A DNA stretch of 64,000 nucleotides from Ianthella basta (GCA_964019415.1 OZ025886.1:1487384-1551383); one strand, 5' to 3'; counted from the first letter of the stretch, positions 12,148-23,885 are shown. Program-made: numbers and translations. The notes: a model not told the origin generated them from the letters alone.

Positions 12148-15100
12148 AGATGGAAGGCACATGTAAGAGATGGGAATGAGTAAGTATATAGCATTGATCA
12201 GGTAGCTTTTCTATGTGAATTCCTATGGTTGGAGTTGAACTCAGTGTTCTGGGAACAAAGGCGGTCTTGTATCAAATATGCTGTATAAATTCCTTGGCAA
12301 CCTCCATTTTGTATTAATCTCCATGAGTGTCTCCACAGACATTGATGAATGTGCTGCCTCAGCCTACTGCCCGGCAAATTCCACCTGTTCCAACCAGCCT
12401 GGATCATTTGAGTGCTTCTGTGACTTGGGCTACATCATGCAGAATTCTCTCTGTGTTGGTGAGTACACACCTCTGCCCCACCTCCTTAGTGACTCTTGTC
12501 ACTTACTATGCAAGGACCCATTTGCAGATGTTGATGAATGTGCGGAGAACCATACTTTATGTGGTGATGCCATGCAGTGTGTCAACACTGATGGAAGCTA
12601 CCAGTGTGACTGCTACCCAGGGTACATGAAGGATGACACTGGAGTTTGCAGAGGTGAGGCAAGTAACTTGTGGTGATCCTAGAACAGCTGTAATAGTAGC
12701 TGTCAAGCACACTTCCACATATGTGACTATCTGTGAGCATTTTGTCAACAGAATGTACCTTTTGCCCTAAGTAGTGCTGCAGTACATTCAGTCAGCACAT
12801 ACTCAGCTGCTCTCTGCGTTTATGTGTATGAAACATTTAGCAAGCTCTTCTGACCATAGTGATACTCTGTGACCATTACTATATGCATAATTATACCAGT
12901 TGGACCCCAAGTCCCTTAAATGTACATGCTTCATCTTCATGATCAGCAATGGAGACCTGCTCCGCACAGTGCCCTGGTGGGGAGTGTGTGGTTGGAGAGA
13001 ATGGGGAAAGCATCTGTGTATGTGCTGTTGGACAATACTTTAATGGATCAGCATGCACATGTGAGTTGAACAGTGTTTGAGGCATGCAATATATGTGCAT
13101 GTGTATACCCAATAGGCATTCCCTTACAGTTCATTGCTGTCACCTTTGTATGCCAACCATAAACTGCATCCAATTCAATCTTGGTAGATTGAATCTCATG
13201 AATCAGATATTGTTCTCTTCCAAGATAAGGCAGGAATAGGGGACACCTCCATGAGAAAGAGGCATGCAAAGTGATATTCAGGGAAATCACTTGGAGTTTT
13301 GTGCACTGTGCATTGTGCGATGTGAATTGTGCTATCAGAATAAGAAATTGTGAAAGTACTGTATAAGCCTACAATAGAGGATAGAGTGAACGTTGCCCAG
13401 GAGTCATGCCACACGGTGTGGTTTAAACTTGTGGTCATGTGGTGTGGTCATGTATCGAAGTGTTGTTAAGGCATTAATATTTCATTCATTGCAGCATGTT
13501 CCTCTGGTCAATATGGGTTTGGCTGTGAGGGTACCTGCAACTGTGTCAATGCTGTTGAGTGTGATCTAGAGGTTGGGTGTATCTGTGAGGCAGGGTGGAC
13601 TGGACCCAACTGCAACCAAGGTGACTATGTAGTAGGAATCATTGATGTTTCAGTACAACAAACTTTATGCAATATTATACTAGGTATTTTAACCAATACA
13701 ATTGCAAGTTACTACAGTCTGAATTATATCACAACATGCATCTGTAAAGTACTGAGGCTCTGAACTGTTCTCTCAATTGGTTCTTACTTCACTTGCAGTG
13801 ATCAACACCTTTCCTCCTGTATTCAATCCATCCCTCCCAACAATGGTCACCATCTCTCATCGTCTTCAACTGGGTAGTATTGTACTCACCCTTGAGGCTA
13901 CTGACAGAGATGTCCATCCTCTTGCACAGTCAGTTAGGTTCTACTTTGTACCTCTAATGGCACAGTATGCTAACATGTACAAGGATGGGTCGGAGTTCTT
14001 CGATCTCACCTCTGACACAGGGGACCTGGCCCTGCGCACTTTGCCAAGTGATAGTGGACATTATCTACTGACAATTGTAGCAACAGACAGAGCAGATGCA
14101 CCACGATCCTCCACACCATTTAGGCTGGTTATGGTATTTGAACGGCCTGAAAGTGGTGAAGTCATAGAACTGAACATTGTGGAAGGCTCTGGTTCAGGGT
14201 CGTTCGTAGGCTGGGTTATGTGCGGTAGTCTCGGGGAAGGTCAGACAGAGAATATAACCACTATGGACAACATTTGGCCCCTATCACTTTCGACTGATGG
14301 TCAGGTGACTGTAATAGGAACTGTGGATCATGAAACTGCTCCACTGTATGCCTTCGACATTGAATGTACCAGAGAGGGTACAGTAGCATCTGCATCGGTG
14401 CTTGTGTACGTTGGTGACATCAATGACAATTCCCCAGTGATAATGTACAGTGGGATGGTAATTGAAGTGTCTGAGAATAACATGGTTGATGCCACAATTG
14501 GCCAGGTTGAGTTTTCAGATGCAGATTCTGGTGACAATGGTCGTGTTGATGTCACAGTTAGACCAGCTGATACTCCAGTGCGTGTCACACCCAGTGGACA
14601 GATGCAACTCACCAAGGTGCTCAGTTATGAAGACCAGAACAGCTACGCCTTCACACTTGTAGCACAGGATCGTGGAACACCATCTCGCACAGCCACCACA
14701 CAGGAGATCACCCTCAATGTACTCAATGCCAACAAACCTCCACGGTTTGGAGCTCCTGCCTATGCAGTCCATCTTCCTGGTAATACTGCTGTCACAGGAG
14801 TCCCACTGGTGAAGTTTTCAATAACCGATGATGACAGTGGAGTAGATGGTACCATTGTTGATCTAACACTGGACATCCCATGGCTGGCAGTTGACTTGAA
14901 CATGCAACAGATCACGCTCAGTCGCACTCCGCAAATTGGGTCAGACGATGTTACTCCCTACCTTACTGCTAGTGTTGACAATGGGGACAGTTCAGTGACG
15001 TACCTCAGAGGGACCCTCACTGCTACTGATGGGAGTGGCCTCAAAGCATCTGTTCCCCTTTTCATTGTCCTCTTCCCAAGAGAAGCCCTCATCACAGTGG

Positions 15101-17153
15101 AGGTCTCCACCAGCATCAGCCCGGATGACTTTGCTGACACAGCAAGTGTAATTACTAGAGTTTTCAGTGAGTCACTGAATCAGCGCACCGTCAGGTCAGA
15201 TGCTGAGGATTATCGATTTGCTGTTTTGTACACAAGACGCTCACCAAGTCGTGGAAATAGGTCAGTCATGAACTGTGCATGTACTGTATGCTGTGTATAT
15301 AAGTTCAAGCATACATACATCTCATATTCTTCATTGTGATTGTATGCTGGATTGAGGAATTTGCAATCTGTTTAGTTTGTCCTGAGTTACATGTTATGAC
15401 ACTGTGTTGAGGATTACCATAATACCCGGACCTCTTACCTGGCCTCATTCAGCCCGGCTTGTATGCAATGATGAAATGACATGATCTCTAACCATGTTTG
15501 CAATCTAAGAATATTTGTTGTTGGCGAGGCAACACATGGATGCTCAGTAAGGTCTGTGTGCACAGGTCTTTCCACTAGACTTGCTCCAATCAAGTCCAAC
15601 CTCCAGTACACCTCAGGGACCTACATAGTGTGTGTATTTCAGACCTGGCCTCAATCCATTAGACCCAACCTGTACAAAATAGTAGCTAATCTGACCCCTG
15701 GCTTCTTTTTGTACCCAGTTTATTTCTGTACAGCTAGACATATTGAGTACTGCTAGAGATCATATTATGCACCATTGCTTGTTTTGTATGGTATCGAGAT
15801 TTACCACCTTCCTTCCCTCTAGTTTGTTGCTGGAGGGGTACTACTACAGTGGTGGGTCCATCCCCGGACCTCTAAATGAAACCTTCTTGCAGCAGGACTA
15901 TCGTTTTGTCTCAAAGGATGTGACCAGTGTAGTGCTGGCTGAGCCTTCTACACAGGTGACACTGTCATCAGAGCTTGGATATGCCCTGGAGTACTCAGTG
16001 GATGGAGCCACTCCAGAACCAGGTACAAACCATACATTATTCATATAGCATTCATAGCATAGTGTAACGATCACTATATGTATCTGTTGTTAGGAAGTTA
16101 TACTTACGTAGTAAAGTAGCCATACAGTAACTACGTATATGATTGTTCCTACTACCTTACCACACAGCATCCAGACCCATGTTGGATATGACTGTGTTGG
16201 TGAGTCCTATTCTCATGTCACACGCTAGATGTATACTTGTGGGTGCCTGCTGACGGCTGCCACTGTATATATGTGTCACAGCTGTTGTCGATCTCTGTTC
16301 ATCTCCTCTCCAGATCCTTGCCATTGTTGTCGGTGTTGTGTGTGCCTTGAGCCTCTTTGGTTTTCGTAAGTATATACGCACATGCACCAGTTGCAAGTAG
16401 TGTAATGGCTATAATTGTTCAAGCTCGTACGTAGAGAACACTAAATAGACTGAATGGGCCGCACAATAAACTATAAAGGGTATTCAGAGACAGCAGCAGC
16501 TGTGCCAGTGAGCTGCCTAATACTGATAATAACCTATTACTTGGGCTGGGACCAATGTCGACTTTACTACTTGAAGCAAATGCTTGGAACGCTTTGCAGC
16601 TACGTTCACGTATGGAAACAGAATGCTATGCACAATTATGATGTTGTTAAAATGGCTGCCTGGCACAAAGGTTGAAGTCTTCACCTTCCTATATATAGAT
16701 TAGAATCGTATTGAGAACGGTTAGAGACGCACTGTGAAGCAAATAAAGAGAAGCAAGACAAGAACAGTAACTGATTTGATCTGTGTTACTACTGACAATG
16801 AAAGAAGTTCAGCAAAAAGCTGAAGCAAAGTTTAAATGGTGAAAAAGTTTGGTCCAACCATGGCCTGAACATTTTCCCTGGCCCTGTTTGTGTAGTGATT
16901 TAACACCAAACACCAAATTGGATCATTCATGCCTCCTTTCAACCCTTCTTTGTCTACAGTCCTGGTTATCATCCTGTGTTATTCTCTTGGAAGAAGAGCC
17001 GGGAAGGGTAGTAGGCACCAGATACTGCCAAGTGTTGGAGGAGATGATGAAGCTGAAACGTCCATGAAAATGCCACCCATGCACAGTGGCGATGGTGAAG
17101 GTTACATTGTGCAGAACCCAGCAACTGGGGTAGGAGAGGAGAGCTCTCTCTAG
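6454..17153 (+). CDS. Gene B: complete mucin-NIDO-AMOP-VWD-EGF-cadherin membrane receptor
   Basis: Type I membrane protein of about 1,884 residues. Exons: 6454-6511, 6954-7220, 7357-7614, 7939-8516, 8651-9368, 9450-10055, 10149-10394, 10508-10608, 10754-11150, 12339-12458, 12528-12653, 12947-13060, 13495-13620, 13799-15260, 15823-16022, 16168-16199, 16314-16365 and 16960-17153. Every junction is GT/AG and phase-consistent. Order: signal peptide (MKRKLLFLFGLLALGTASA), Ser/Thr-rich mucin, NIDO, AMOP, VWD with GDPH, post-VWD module, EGF exon, two calcium-binding EGFs, Cys-rich module, laminin EGF, cadherin repeats, juxtamembrane module, TM, short tail. NIDO-AMOP-VWD is the MUC4/SUSD2/Mesh signature; the cadherin block is not part of those proteins. 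Oddities: exon 3 is open only from an internal acceptor, the donor at 11150 abuts a GT repeat, and the tail lacks about 19 residues present in A and C. Confidence 0.85.
6954..7614 (+). CDS. Gene B exons 2-3: Ser/Thr-rich mucin segment
   Basis: Exon 2 (6954-7220) and exon 3 (7357-7614) encode low-complexity Ser/Thr/Pro sequence (for example TSSISSSAGTDSSATETATS), a likely O-glycosylated stalk. Exon 3 ends PSPTASG, as does the mucin exon of gene D. An acceptor at 7288 would also fit the phase but meets an in-frame TAG. The acceptor at 7356 (acttctcaccctcag) keeps the frame open, so 7357 is preferred. Confidence 0.65.
7939..9368 (+). CDS. Gene B exons 4-5: NIDO and AMOP domains
   Basis: Exon 4 (7939-8516) holds the N-terminal half of NIDO (LPFGREYGG, INARGFISIG, PLTGDVPMVAAFWWWYY). 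Exon 5 (8651-9368) completes it (GYSGGDFINFATL, GVRGTWIFPMFDQGANYD) and continues into AMOP: CPCTYRQA, TIECCYDDFGSLIVG, NGGTSKKFHFYYEAV, VPYQDCCIRS, ELCNRYYKLR. The Cys spacing and the QCCYD-like core match AMOP of SUSD2/Mesh/MUC4. The intron between the exons is about 134 bp and free of stops, so it can read through. Confidence 0.85.
9450..10394 (+). CDS. Gene B exons 6-7: VWD domain and post-VWD module
   Basis: Exon 6 (9450-10055, 606 nt) begins SRMFGDPHFDTFDGLRYTFN, the start of a von Willebrand D domain with a GDPH motif, and ends near LLGVINGDESDDFTLPDG and NNFGLQ. Exon 7 (10149-10394) encodes WRTQVAESLFTYG and CGDNRECLFDFAQTQDMDFA, the segment that follows VWD in SUSD2/Mesh/MUC4-type proteins. 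GDPH sites undergo autocatalytic Asp-Pro cleavage in several mucins; cleavage here is inferred. Confidence 0.85.
10508..11150 (+). CDS. Gene B exons 8-9: Ig/sushi-position module and Cys-rich EGF exon
   Basis: Exon 8 (10508-10608) encodes PPRIIGPTTIRVTAGEPVTV. Exon 9 (10754-11150) encodes LAYDAAANTTTTLSL, the CGCAEGGSC motif, then EGF-type cysteines (QCMCSAAYEGDFCEEDVDGC, CTGCLEGYSLNGSICE). The donor GAAG|GTGTGT coincides with the first GT of a microsatellite. Confidence 0.8.
11151..11189 (+). repeat. (GT)n microsatellite at gene B splice donor
   Basis: The dinucleotide tract starts at the donor GT of exon 9. Orthologous tracts occupy the same position in genes C and D. Confidence 0.95.
11190..12338 (+). 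repeat. Gene B intron 9 with family-specific repeated block
   Basis: The block of about 11190-11880, the (GACA)n/(GT)n tract at 12087-12146 and following sequence recur in the equivalent intron of gene D (56185-57250). Weaker resemblance is seen around 39790-40340 (for example catcttttgtgcactaaaag against catctttgcacataggagtg). Several frames are partly open, but no protein family was recognised. Confidence 0.5.
12339..13620 (+). CDS. Gene B exons 10-13: EGF tandem
   Basis: Exons are 12339-12458 ([20 protein letters not shown], calcium-binding EGF), 12528-12653 ([13 protein letters not shown], calcium-binding EGF), 12947-13060 (METCSAQCPGGECVVGENGE, Cys-rich) and 13495-13620 (laminin-type EGF). 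All four are flanked by phase-1 introns, the symmetric class usable for exon shuffling. Confidence 0.85.
13799..15260 (+). CDS. Gene B exon 14: cadherin-like repeats
   Basis: This 1,462-nt exon has the same four-repeat layout as gene A. Repeat 2 differs sharply, starting ERPESGEVIELNIVEGSGSG and containing VMCGSLGEGQTENITTMDN. It returns to near identity at EVSENNMVDATIGQVEFSD. The calcium linker is GDINDNSPV and the later linker LNANKPPRF. Confidence 0.85.
15823..17153 (+). CDS. Gene B exons 15-18: juxtamembrane, TM, shortened tail
   Basis: Exons are 15823-16022, 16168-16199, 16314-16365 and 16960-17153. The helix is ILAIVVGVVCALSLFGF plus LLVIILCYSL, followed by GRRAGKGSRHQ. The tail jumps from MKMPPM to HSGDGEGYIVQNP, an in-frame loss of about 19 residues that removes the YVPM region of gene A. 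Stop TAG at 17151-17153. Confidence 0.85.
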
Positions 17154-18539
17154 TATGTATAGACCAGTGCCATCTATGTTTCATGCAGTTTTGAATAGAA
17201 CTAGTAGGGAACAGGATCTTGCATTCGACTATACACATACAAGGTTATAAAGGAATAAGAAGAAATACTATAGTAGTACTTTTAAAACACATACACCGAG
17301 GATGGAAGTGTAACTAGATATGTCCTGTGTGGATTAATGGATTGGAATAATTTAAGTTGAAGGTGCTGCATGTAAAATTAATGGTGATGAATTCCATGTT
17401 TGTTATTATTTTCGTTTGGAACTGCTGCTCAGTATGGCCTGCAGTACATGTATGTCATGAATGCATGCACTGCCACTGGAGAATTCGGAGGAGTCATACT
17501 GATGCATAATGCTGCCCTTATACTGTACATCATGCCTTATGATAATTCCTTTCTGCATGCAATATAGCAGGGTTCGTTGTGGGTAGGTGAAAGGGAATGA
17601 CACCAATATGAGAGCATACATAGCTATAGCTATACATTCAGTTTTTTGCTGCAAGACTTTGCGCATTGCACATCATAAGCATGTATACATCAGCTATATG
17701 TATACATGCGCAGCTGATCATGATCAACTGCTGCAGCTGTCTCCAACTGCTACATACTGCAGTATATGCCAGAGCTTGAGGCTGCATGATCGCGGCAGTA
17801 GAATGTACTGGCGAAATATATAGCCTGATCAAAGAAGGGTGCCTGCAGTACAGCCTCAGGCACATGCATACTTGCACAGCTAGCAAGCTAGGGCAAATGC
17901 AACTGCATGCCACGTCACGTATATACATGCATGCAACACTGAATAGATTTGTCCAACAACTGCATGAACAAGTATATAATAATCCAAGAGGAAGATCACT
18001 AGAATCAAAGTGCACATATATTATACCGTAGGGTGATATAGCTTTGGAGTTGTAATGTTGACATGCAACATCTCTATATCTGTTGAAATACATACACATC
18101 TTATCAAATCAAAACATTTCTGGGCTATTTCAGCTCTTTTGATCTTGTACATTATAGAAATAAAATTGGACTTGTCTTCTGTTACATTGTAAACATTGTA
18201 CAAGTAACAGCGCTATAGCTGCAAGTGATCACAATCACATGACCCAATTAGACCGTAACCCTAAACCCAGCTACTAAATAAAGTTACAGTAGAATGTGTT
18301 ATGATAATGTAATTCTATAAGTCTATGCTTTTGCACCAAATTAGCAGATATATAGTGACCATTTACAGCATACAAAATATACTTATTCTTCTAATTAGGC
18401 ACATACACACATGTGTATATATATACTGCCAGAAAAGACAAAGCAGATAATACACAAGAATTTATATAATATGCAATAATAAACTGAACAACATCAGCCA
18501 CTATATAGGTAATTGTTCACAGCACGCAGCTGGAGGTGA

Positions 18540-18890
18540 TCAATTCTCAATTGAAACTGTATCTTCTGTGCTAGTTACCGGGCCCTCAATGATGAGTTCA
18601 TAGATTGGCTGATCGAGACCCATTCTGTGGCATGACATGCATGCAGGCATGATGCATCACATGTACAGTGTCTTCCTGTAAGATTTGTTGCATGGGATTC
18701 TTGGCAATACATGCCCGTGATTCAACCAACTGGTGCGCAGCTGTGGATGGCAGTTGCAATCGGTCACAATCAATCTTCCTGCTGTAGTGAGCACCAGTAG
18801 CAAGAATTATCCAACGCTCTATAACTTCTTGTTTCAGCTTGATTGGTGTGTACGCCTGTGTGTGTTTGCGTACGCGCGCGCGCACGTGTG

Positions 18891-18962
<72 letters not shown>

Positions 18963-19138
18963 TGTGTATGTATGTGTGTGTGTATGTGTGTGTGTGCGCA
19001 TGTATGTGTACCCGTGTGCATGTACGTATCTGTGCATGCCACATGCACCTCACCTTCCATGCCTACTGGGGTGACATAGAACAAGGTCACCACATGTAGC
19101 CCATCGGAAGGCTTACCATGGACATACAGTGGAAATGA
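18540..19138 (-). other. Possible minus-strand coding fragment, unidentified
   Basis: On the minus strand an exon-like piece 19138-19054 has a good acceptor (tgtttttag) and donor (GAAG|GTGAGG) and reads SFPLYVHGKPSDGLHVVTLF. After a CA-rich stretch, sequence from about 18827 is open (EVIERWIILATGAHYSRKID). A third piece ends MGLDQPIYELIIEGPV...SIEN with TGA at 18542-18540. The last join is not phase-consistent. I do not recognise the family; it may be a decayed gene or transposon piece. Confidence 0.3.
18886..18998 (+). repeat. (GT)n microsatellite, interrupted
   Basis: Long GT tract with scattered AT and GC interruptions. The Cys-Val and His-Thr open frames over it are artefacts. Confidence 0.95.
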
Positions 19139-19968
19139 CTAAAAACACGACAAAACACACAAAGAGTCATGTATATCATGTCATGCCATCTGCCATTTTT
19201 AGATCAAGTCAAAAGCACACACAAACAACCTTGATCATTGTTGGTCCTCAGAATGTCAGTACTTTCTCATTGACAATCCCAAGCAACACACCGCAAATTT
19301 CAGCTCCTTATAATTATAGCATGGATTAAAGTGTGTTAACTGCATCTGGTCTGCTGCACGGAGCTTCAGTCAACATTCAGATAAAATGAACATGTCATGT
19401 CACTAACATAATATATCATTATCTGTTTGAGGCATCCATCATGCAATTTGTGGTATCACCTCCACTGAGGAAAGAACGGAGGGTCATGATCATCCTTCTG
19501 ATTTTCATACACACTGTACTCCTGACTTCACCATACCATTCAGCATCGAGTCTCACACACAACCAGGCCCATTCTTGTGAGCTATATATATACCAGATAG
19601 AGCACAGTAACCACATGTACGTAGAACTATATAGAACACAGTGCTGGCCACAAGCTCCTTGCTCAATCACAGCTCAACTGCTTTGTGTAGGCAGTCGACC
19701 AGTTCAACTGGACTGTGATGTGTGTTCTTAACTAAGCCAAGCACTACAACTCAGTACCACGTACACTGGTAACCACAATAGCAACTATGCAATCGCCCAT
19801 TCCTTGCACATGAATTGAGTGTAGCAGTAGAGCCCACACTGCAGCCACTCACAACTCTAGAACAGGACAGCAGACTCAGATGATGACGCACGTGCTAATG
19901 TCAGTTCACAAGGGCTCTGGGGGGACAAATGGCAGCTTGCATTTTTGACGTGAGGGTGTTCAACCCAC

Positions 19969-20409
19969 ATGCACCTAGCTGCTACAACTCCTCCACATAG
20001 ACATCCACATACAGACGACATGAGAAGGAGAAGAGGCGTGCCTGAGGTGGAACAAGGATCCTTCACACTTCCAGTTTACTCGGCCACAGGTGCCACAGGT
20101 GGCACGGGTCTAGCAGCAGCCATGACGTGTAAGAGAATTGCGTCGACTCTCCTTGCTGAGAAGAGAGCACAGCCATACTCCAAGATCATTGGATGGATTC
20201 AGTGTGTCCTGAACTTCTCACTGATTCGATCAGCAATTCAGTGCATTCATTGTGCACGCACTTCCAGACACAGGTCATGCAGACCAACCACTGACTCCAC
20301 AATTGCACTCACAACTGAGGAAGACAGGATCCCCTTGGGATCCCCTGCTACTAATCAGACTTTGCCCAACATGTTCATGTTGCAGCCTTTGTATTCTTCT
20401 TCTTATTAA
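19969..20409 (+). mobile_element. Retroelement-like ORF fragment
   Basis: The open frame contains VPEVEQGSFTLPVYSATGAT followed by LLAEKRAQPYSKIIGWIQ and SLIRSAIQCI. This pattern is familiar from C-terminal ends of retroelement ORFs in marine invertebrate genomes. No reverse transcriptase core or terminal repeats were recognised nearby. Treated as a fossil fragment of unresolved class. Confidence 0.4.
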
Positions 20410-20502
20410 TATTATTGTTATGATTATCATTATGTAAATCATATAATTATAGTCTTTGTACCAGGCAGTGCACATGTGTGCCGTTATTTTATATAGCTAA
20501 TG

Positions 20503-20598
20503 ATTAGTCTCGCGGGCCCACAGACCCATTTTTCCAGTCTTGCGTAACCGGCCCGCGCTTGCGCAATACCTGAATAGGTGTGCCCCCGCGAGACTAAT
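20503..20598. mobile_element. 96-bp MITE with perfect 14-bp inverted ends
   Basis: The ends ATTAGTCTCGCGGG (20503-20516) and CCCGCGAGACTAAT (20585-20598) are exact reverse complements around a GC-rich, non-coding centre. It sits about 125 bp upstream of the gene C start codon. Confidence 0.75.
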
Positions 20599-20724
20599 GA
20601 ATAAAACTCCTTACTAAAGGGGCGGGTCACCGATCGTAGCTCACGCTTGCTCGACGTGAGCTGGCATCGCCATGGCGGGGATCCTTCACTGTGTGACTGG
20701 TGAGATCGCGAAGTGTTTTTAGCA

Positions 20725-22440
20725 ATGTCAAGGCGTGCTGCTCTAGTTCTAGTTCTGCAACTGCAGATGCACGCACTGTGTGATCAACTGCGTCCCGTAC
20801 GACCTTCCACTGCAGTACTGTTAGCTCTTGCCTTGCTCGTCACCGGACAGCCGGAGTTTTCTAATTTTGTCCAGCCTCCTGTGCTGAGAGAAGCGCAGAT
20901 TGTTGGGGTTCAGGTGCGTGTGAGTTGGGATTTCTGGGAAAATTGGAGAAGTTGCTCCGGGGGGATATTCGAGCTGGCCTACATGGAAGGATGCGACTCG
21001 CAGCCGTCGATTAATGGCTCGACTAATGGCACTTACGCATGCACCTTACCTTGCTGGGAGAGCTCCGCCATTGTTCCTCTAATGGGGCTGGAGGTGGAAA
21101 GTAACGGCTCCTACAGCCTTTTCCTTCGAGTCCGGTGTAACGTGCGGGGGGATGACAGGTATTCTTATTCTTATTCTTACTCCTAGTACAGTGAAAATTC
21201 GAAACCGTTGAACTTACAACCAACTACTCTGCACCACTATGCAACCACGGCAACTCTTATCTTATTGGCACTTACATTGAACTAGGGGTATCCACCATCT
21301 TCGCTGGATTTAGTCCACCTTTCCGTGACTGCTTCACAGACAGCCACTACAATATATCAATTTCTCCAGGCTGCAGATTTGGTACAGAGACAATGCTATA
21401 CATGCAGATGAGCTTGATTTTGTTATCACTGACTTGGAGCCCGACACTTATTACCTGGTCAACGTGCAGGGCTACTGTGATGGCAGGTGGATTGACTCGA
21501 AGCCTTTGTGCAGCAAAACTTTCAGTGTGCCCCTTGAAGTTGTTGCTATAACTACTACTTCTACCTCTGTGACTGTCCGGTGGAATACCTATGAACACAT
21601 GCCGAGTGAATGCGGATTTGTGGCATCCTATACCGTTAACCTTTTCACTGACTCCTTTTTTTTGGCGTCTTTGACAGGCCAGTCTCCACTTCATATGGTG
21701 ACAGTTGCTGCCAACTCCACAATGGCAACGGTGGAAAATCTAGAAGAGAACACTGATTATTTCGTGTATCTGCGTGCATTTTGTCTCTACCAGGCAAGAA
21801 ATGTGTTTGCAGAACAGGTTTACAGTTTTAACACTTTTGTTCCCCTGTTTGAGATTTACAGTGTCACACCCAGTGGGAATGATGCTTCCCTCACATGGAC
21901 AGTACCTCCATGCAGTGAACCAACGTATGATGTTATAGCTCAGGTTGGCTGCAAGGCCGGTGGATCAGATGCAGCAGAAGTGGTAGACAGAAGCATCAGG
22001 AACTATACCACAATCAGTTCCCTCCTTCCTTACACCTTGTATGATTTCACTGTCATAGCTCACTGCAATGCCACATACCAAACTTGTTCTCATAGTGTTT
22101 GCGCTAGAACTGATAGTGCTCCTCCAAGTATCACCAATTCCTCAGCAGGAATTACCACAGTGTCCATCTCATTTGAGAGGTCAACCTGCAACTCCTTCGT
22201 ATACGAGTTCAACGTCACCACCGGATGTGAGACGATGCCTGACAGCAATGTTGAAGAATACAGGGTGTTCAACATGACTTTAGATGATGGGACAGCACAG
22301 CAACCAGCAAGTGATCCAGAGAGACAGGACATTTTTGGACTTTCACCTGACACATTGTATGGTGTGAAAATCCGTTCTTATTGTGCAGGGGAGCCTTACG
22401 CTACCCAATACTCTGATGTCACTTGTGCTATGACAATGGA
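20725..22440 (+). CDS. Gene C N-terminus: signal/anchor and FN3-like repeats
   Basis: The ATG at 20725 begins MSRRAALVLVLQLQ; a second hydrophobic run, STAVLLALALLVTG, could be the signal core. Exon 1 ends at 21158 (phase 2); exon 2 starts at 21370. Several fibronectin-III-like repeats with extra cysteines follow, marked by LEPDTYYLVNVQGYC, LEENTDYFVYLRAFC, LLPYTLYDFTVIAHC and LSPDTLYGVKIRSYC. Exon 2 runs without an intron into NIDO. Confidence 0.7.
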
Positions 22441-23885
22441 GCCTGACATTGAGTGCAATTCGTCTGTGCCATTTTTTGCACTTTCTCAGAATAGTGACAG
22501 CCAGGTAGTGAGTGACCGACTTATTGCTGCCATTTTTGACCCAGTATCAAATGGTAACACCTATTTTGGGGTAGATCCAGAGGAACAGTTGTTTCTACTC
22601 AAAGTTAATGTCCTTGGCTCCAGGGGTCTGCTGCCTTTTGGAAGCGATTATGGAGGAATGGAGTATGAGTATTCTTATAGAGATTCCTCTTATTACGGGT
22701 TGCAGTACACACTTCCTAGGCCACTGCCTTTCTTTGATGAAGATCACTCTATTCTGTACATTAATGCTCGTGGTTTCATTTCCATTGGCGAGCCTTACCT
22801 CAACCCGTGGTCATTAACTCCTTTCCCCCTCACTGGTGATGTCCCAATGGTGGCCACTTTCTGGTGATGGTATTACACCAGAGCCCACATCTACAGCTAC
22901 CGACAGGGCTCTAGTGAGTTTGACAACGCTGTGATCCGTGTGGTGGGAGATAGACTGCAGCAGTTCAATTCAGTGAACAGCACCTTCCGACCAGAAACTG
23001 TGGTATCCATCACTTGGAGTCTGGTGAGTGTGCTGTAGTACCTCCATTCATTTATCATACTGTACATTGTCTTAGTGCATTCACTATTGGTGGGGCTGAC
23101 ACTCATTCACTGTAATAGCACAATGTCCACACTGTTTCTTATATTTACCTTACAGGATAACGCTTATGGAAGTTATCTGGTGCAGTACACTACTCAAATG
23201 TGAATTGTGTCCAATGGCATCAGAACATTTGCAGTCGCCCTCTATGATGAAGAGAACTGGGAACTCCCGCATTGGTATGGTACATACACCTTCAACCAAC
23301 CAGTGATTGGGTATTCTGGTGGTGATTTCATCAACTTTGCCACTCTGAATACAAACTTCTGGGAACTGAATGACACTGTGGGTAACACAGGGGTGAGAGG
23401 TGCATGGATCTTCCCCATGTTCGACCAGGGTGCTAACTATGATGCTGAGGAGAGGTGCATGGAGTGGTACAATATAGAGCGATTCACCTCACCTGCTAAT
23501 CTTGTTTCTGAATCATCTCTTAATTCCTGCCCTTGTACCTATCAACAAGCATTGAGAAACTGGCGGTGGAGGCGAGGCTTCAGGTCTGGAACTCGAGACC
23601 GCTGCACATTTGTATGGTGGCCACGTCGTAATCGCTTTAGATGGGGAAGGGATCCTTTGGGCACCATTGAGTGCTGCTATGATGATTTTGGAAGCCTAAT
23701 TGTTGGCGGACCAAATGGTGGGACCTCAAAGAAGTCCCACTTCTCCTATGAAGGTGTGCGCTACATCAACAGTGACTTGGTGCCTTATCAGGATTGCTGT
23801 GTCAGGAGCTCCAGGACTGAACTTTGTAACAGATGCTACAAACTGAGAATTTCGGATGACTGTTCTCTCTTTAATGAGGCAGCAT
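22441..23885 (+). pseudogene. Gene C NIDO and AMOP with two in-frame TGA codons
   Basis: NIDO starts about PFFALSQNSDSQ and reads to VPMVATFW, where B and D continue WWYYTRAH but C has TGA. Exon 3 (23156-23885) opens DNAYGSYLVQYTTQM and again has TGA where B and D have TGG (MWIV). AMOP follows intact (TIECCYDDFGSLIVG, VPYQDCCVRS). Both changes are G-to-A in Trp codons. Confidence 0.8.

Larger units (their letters stand above)
17154..20502. other. B-C intergenic spacer
   Basis: The start (about 17330-17600) is diverged from the spacer after gene A. It then holds AT-rich sequence, a GT microsatellite (18886-18998), a possible minus-strand coding fragment (18540-19138) and a retroelement-like ORF (19969-20409). 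Nothing else is supported. Confidence 0.5.

Noticed and set aside
22865-23202. TGA as a recoded tryptophan codon
   Set aside because: The neighbouring paralogues use TGG at both sites, gene C also has a frameshift, and nothing suggests a nuclear code change.
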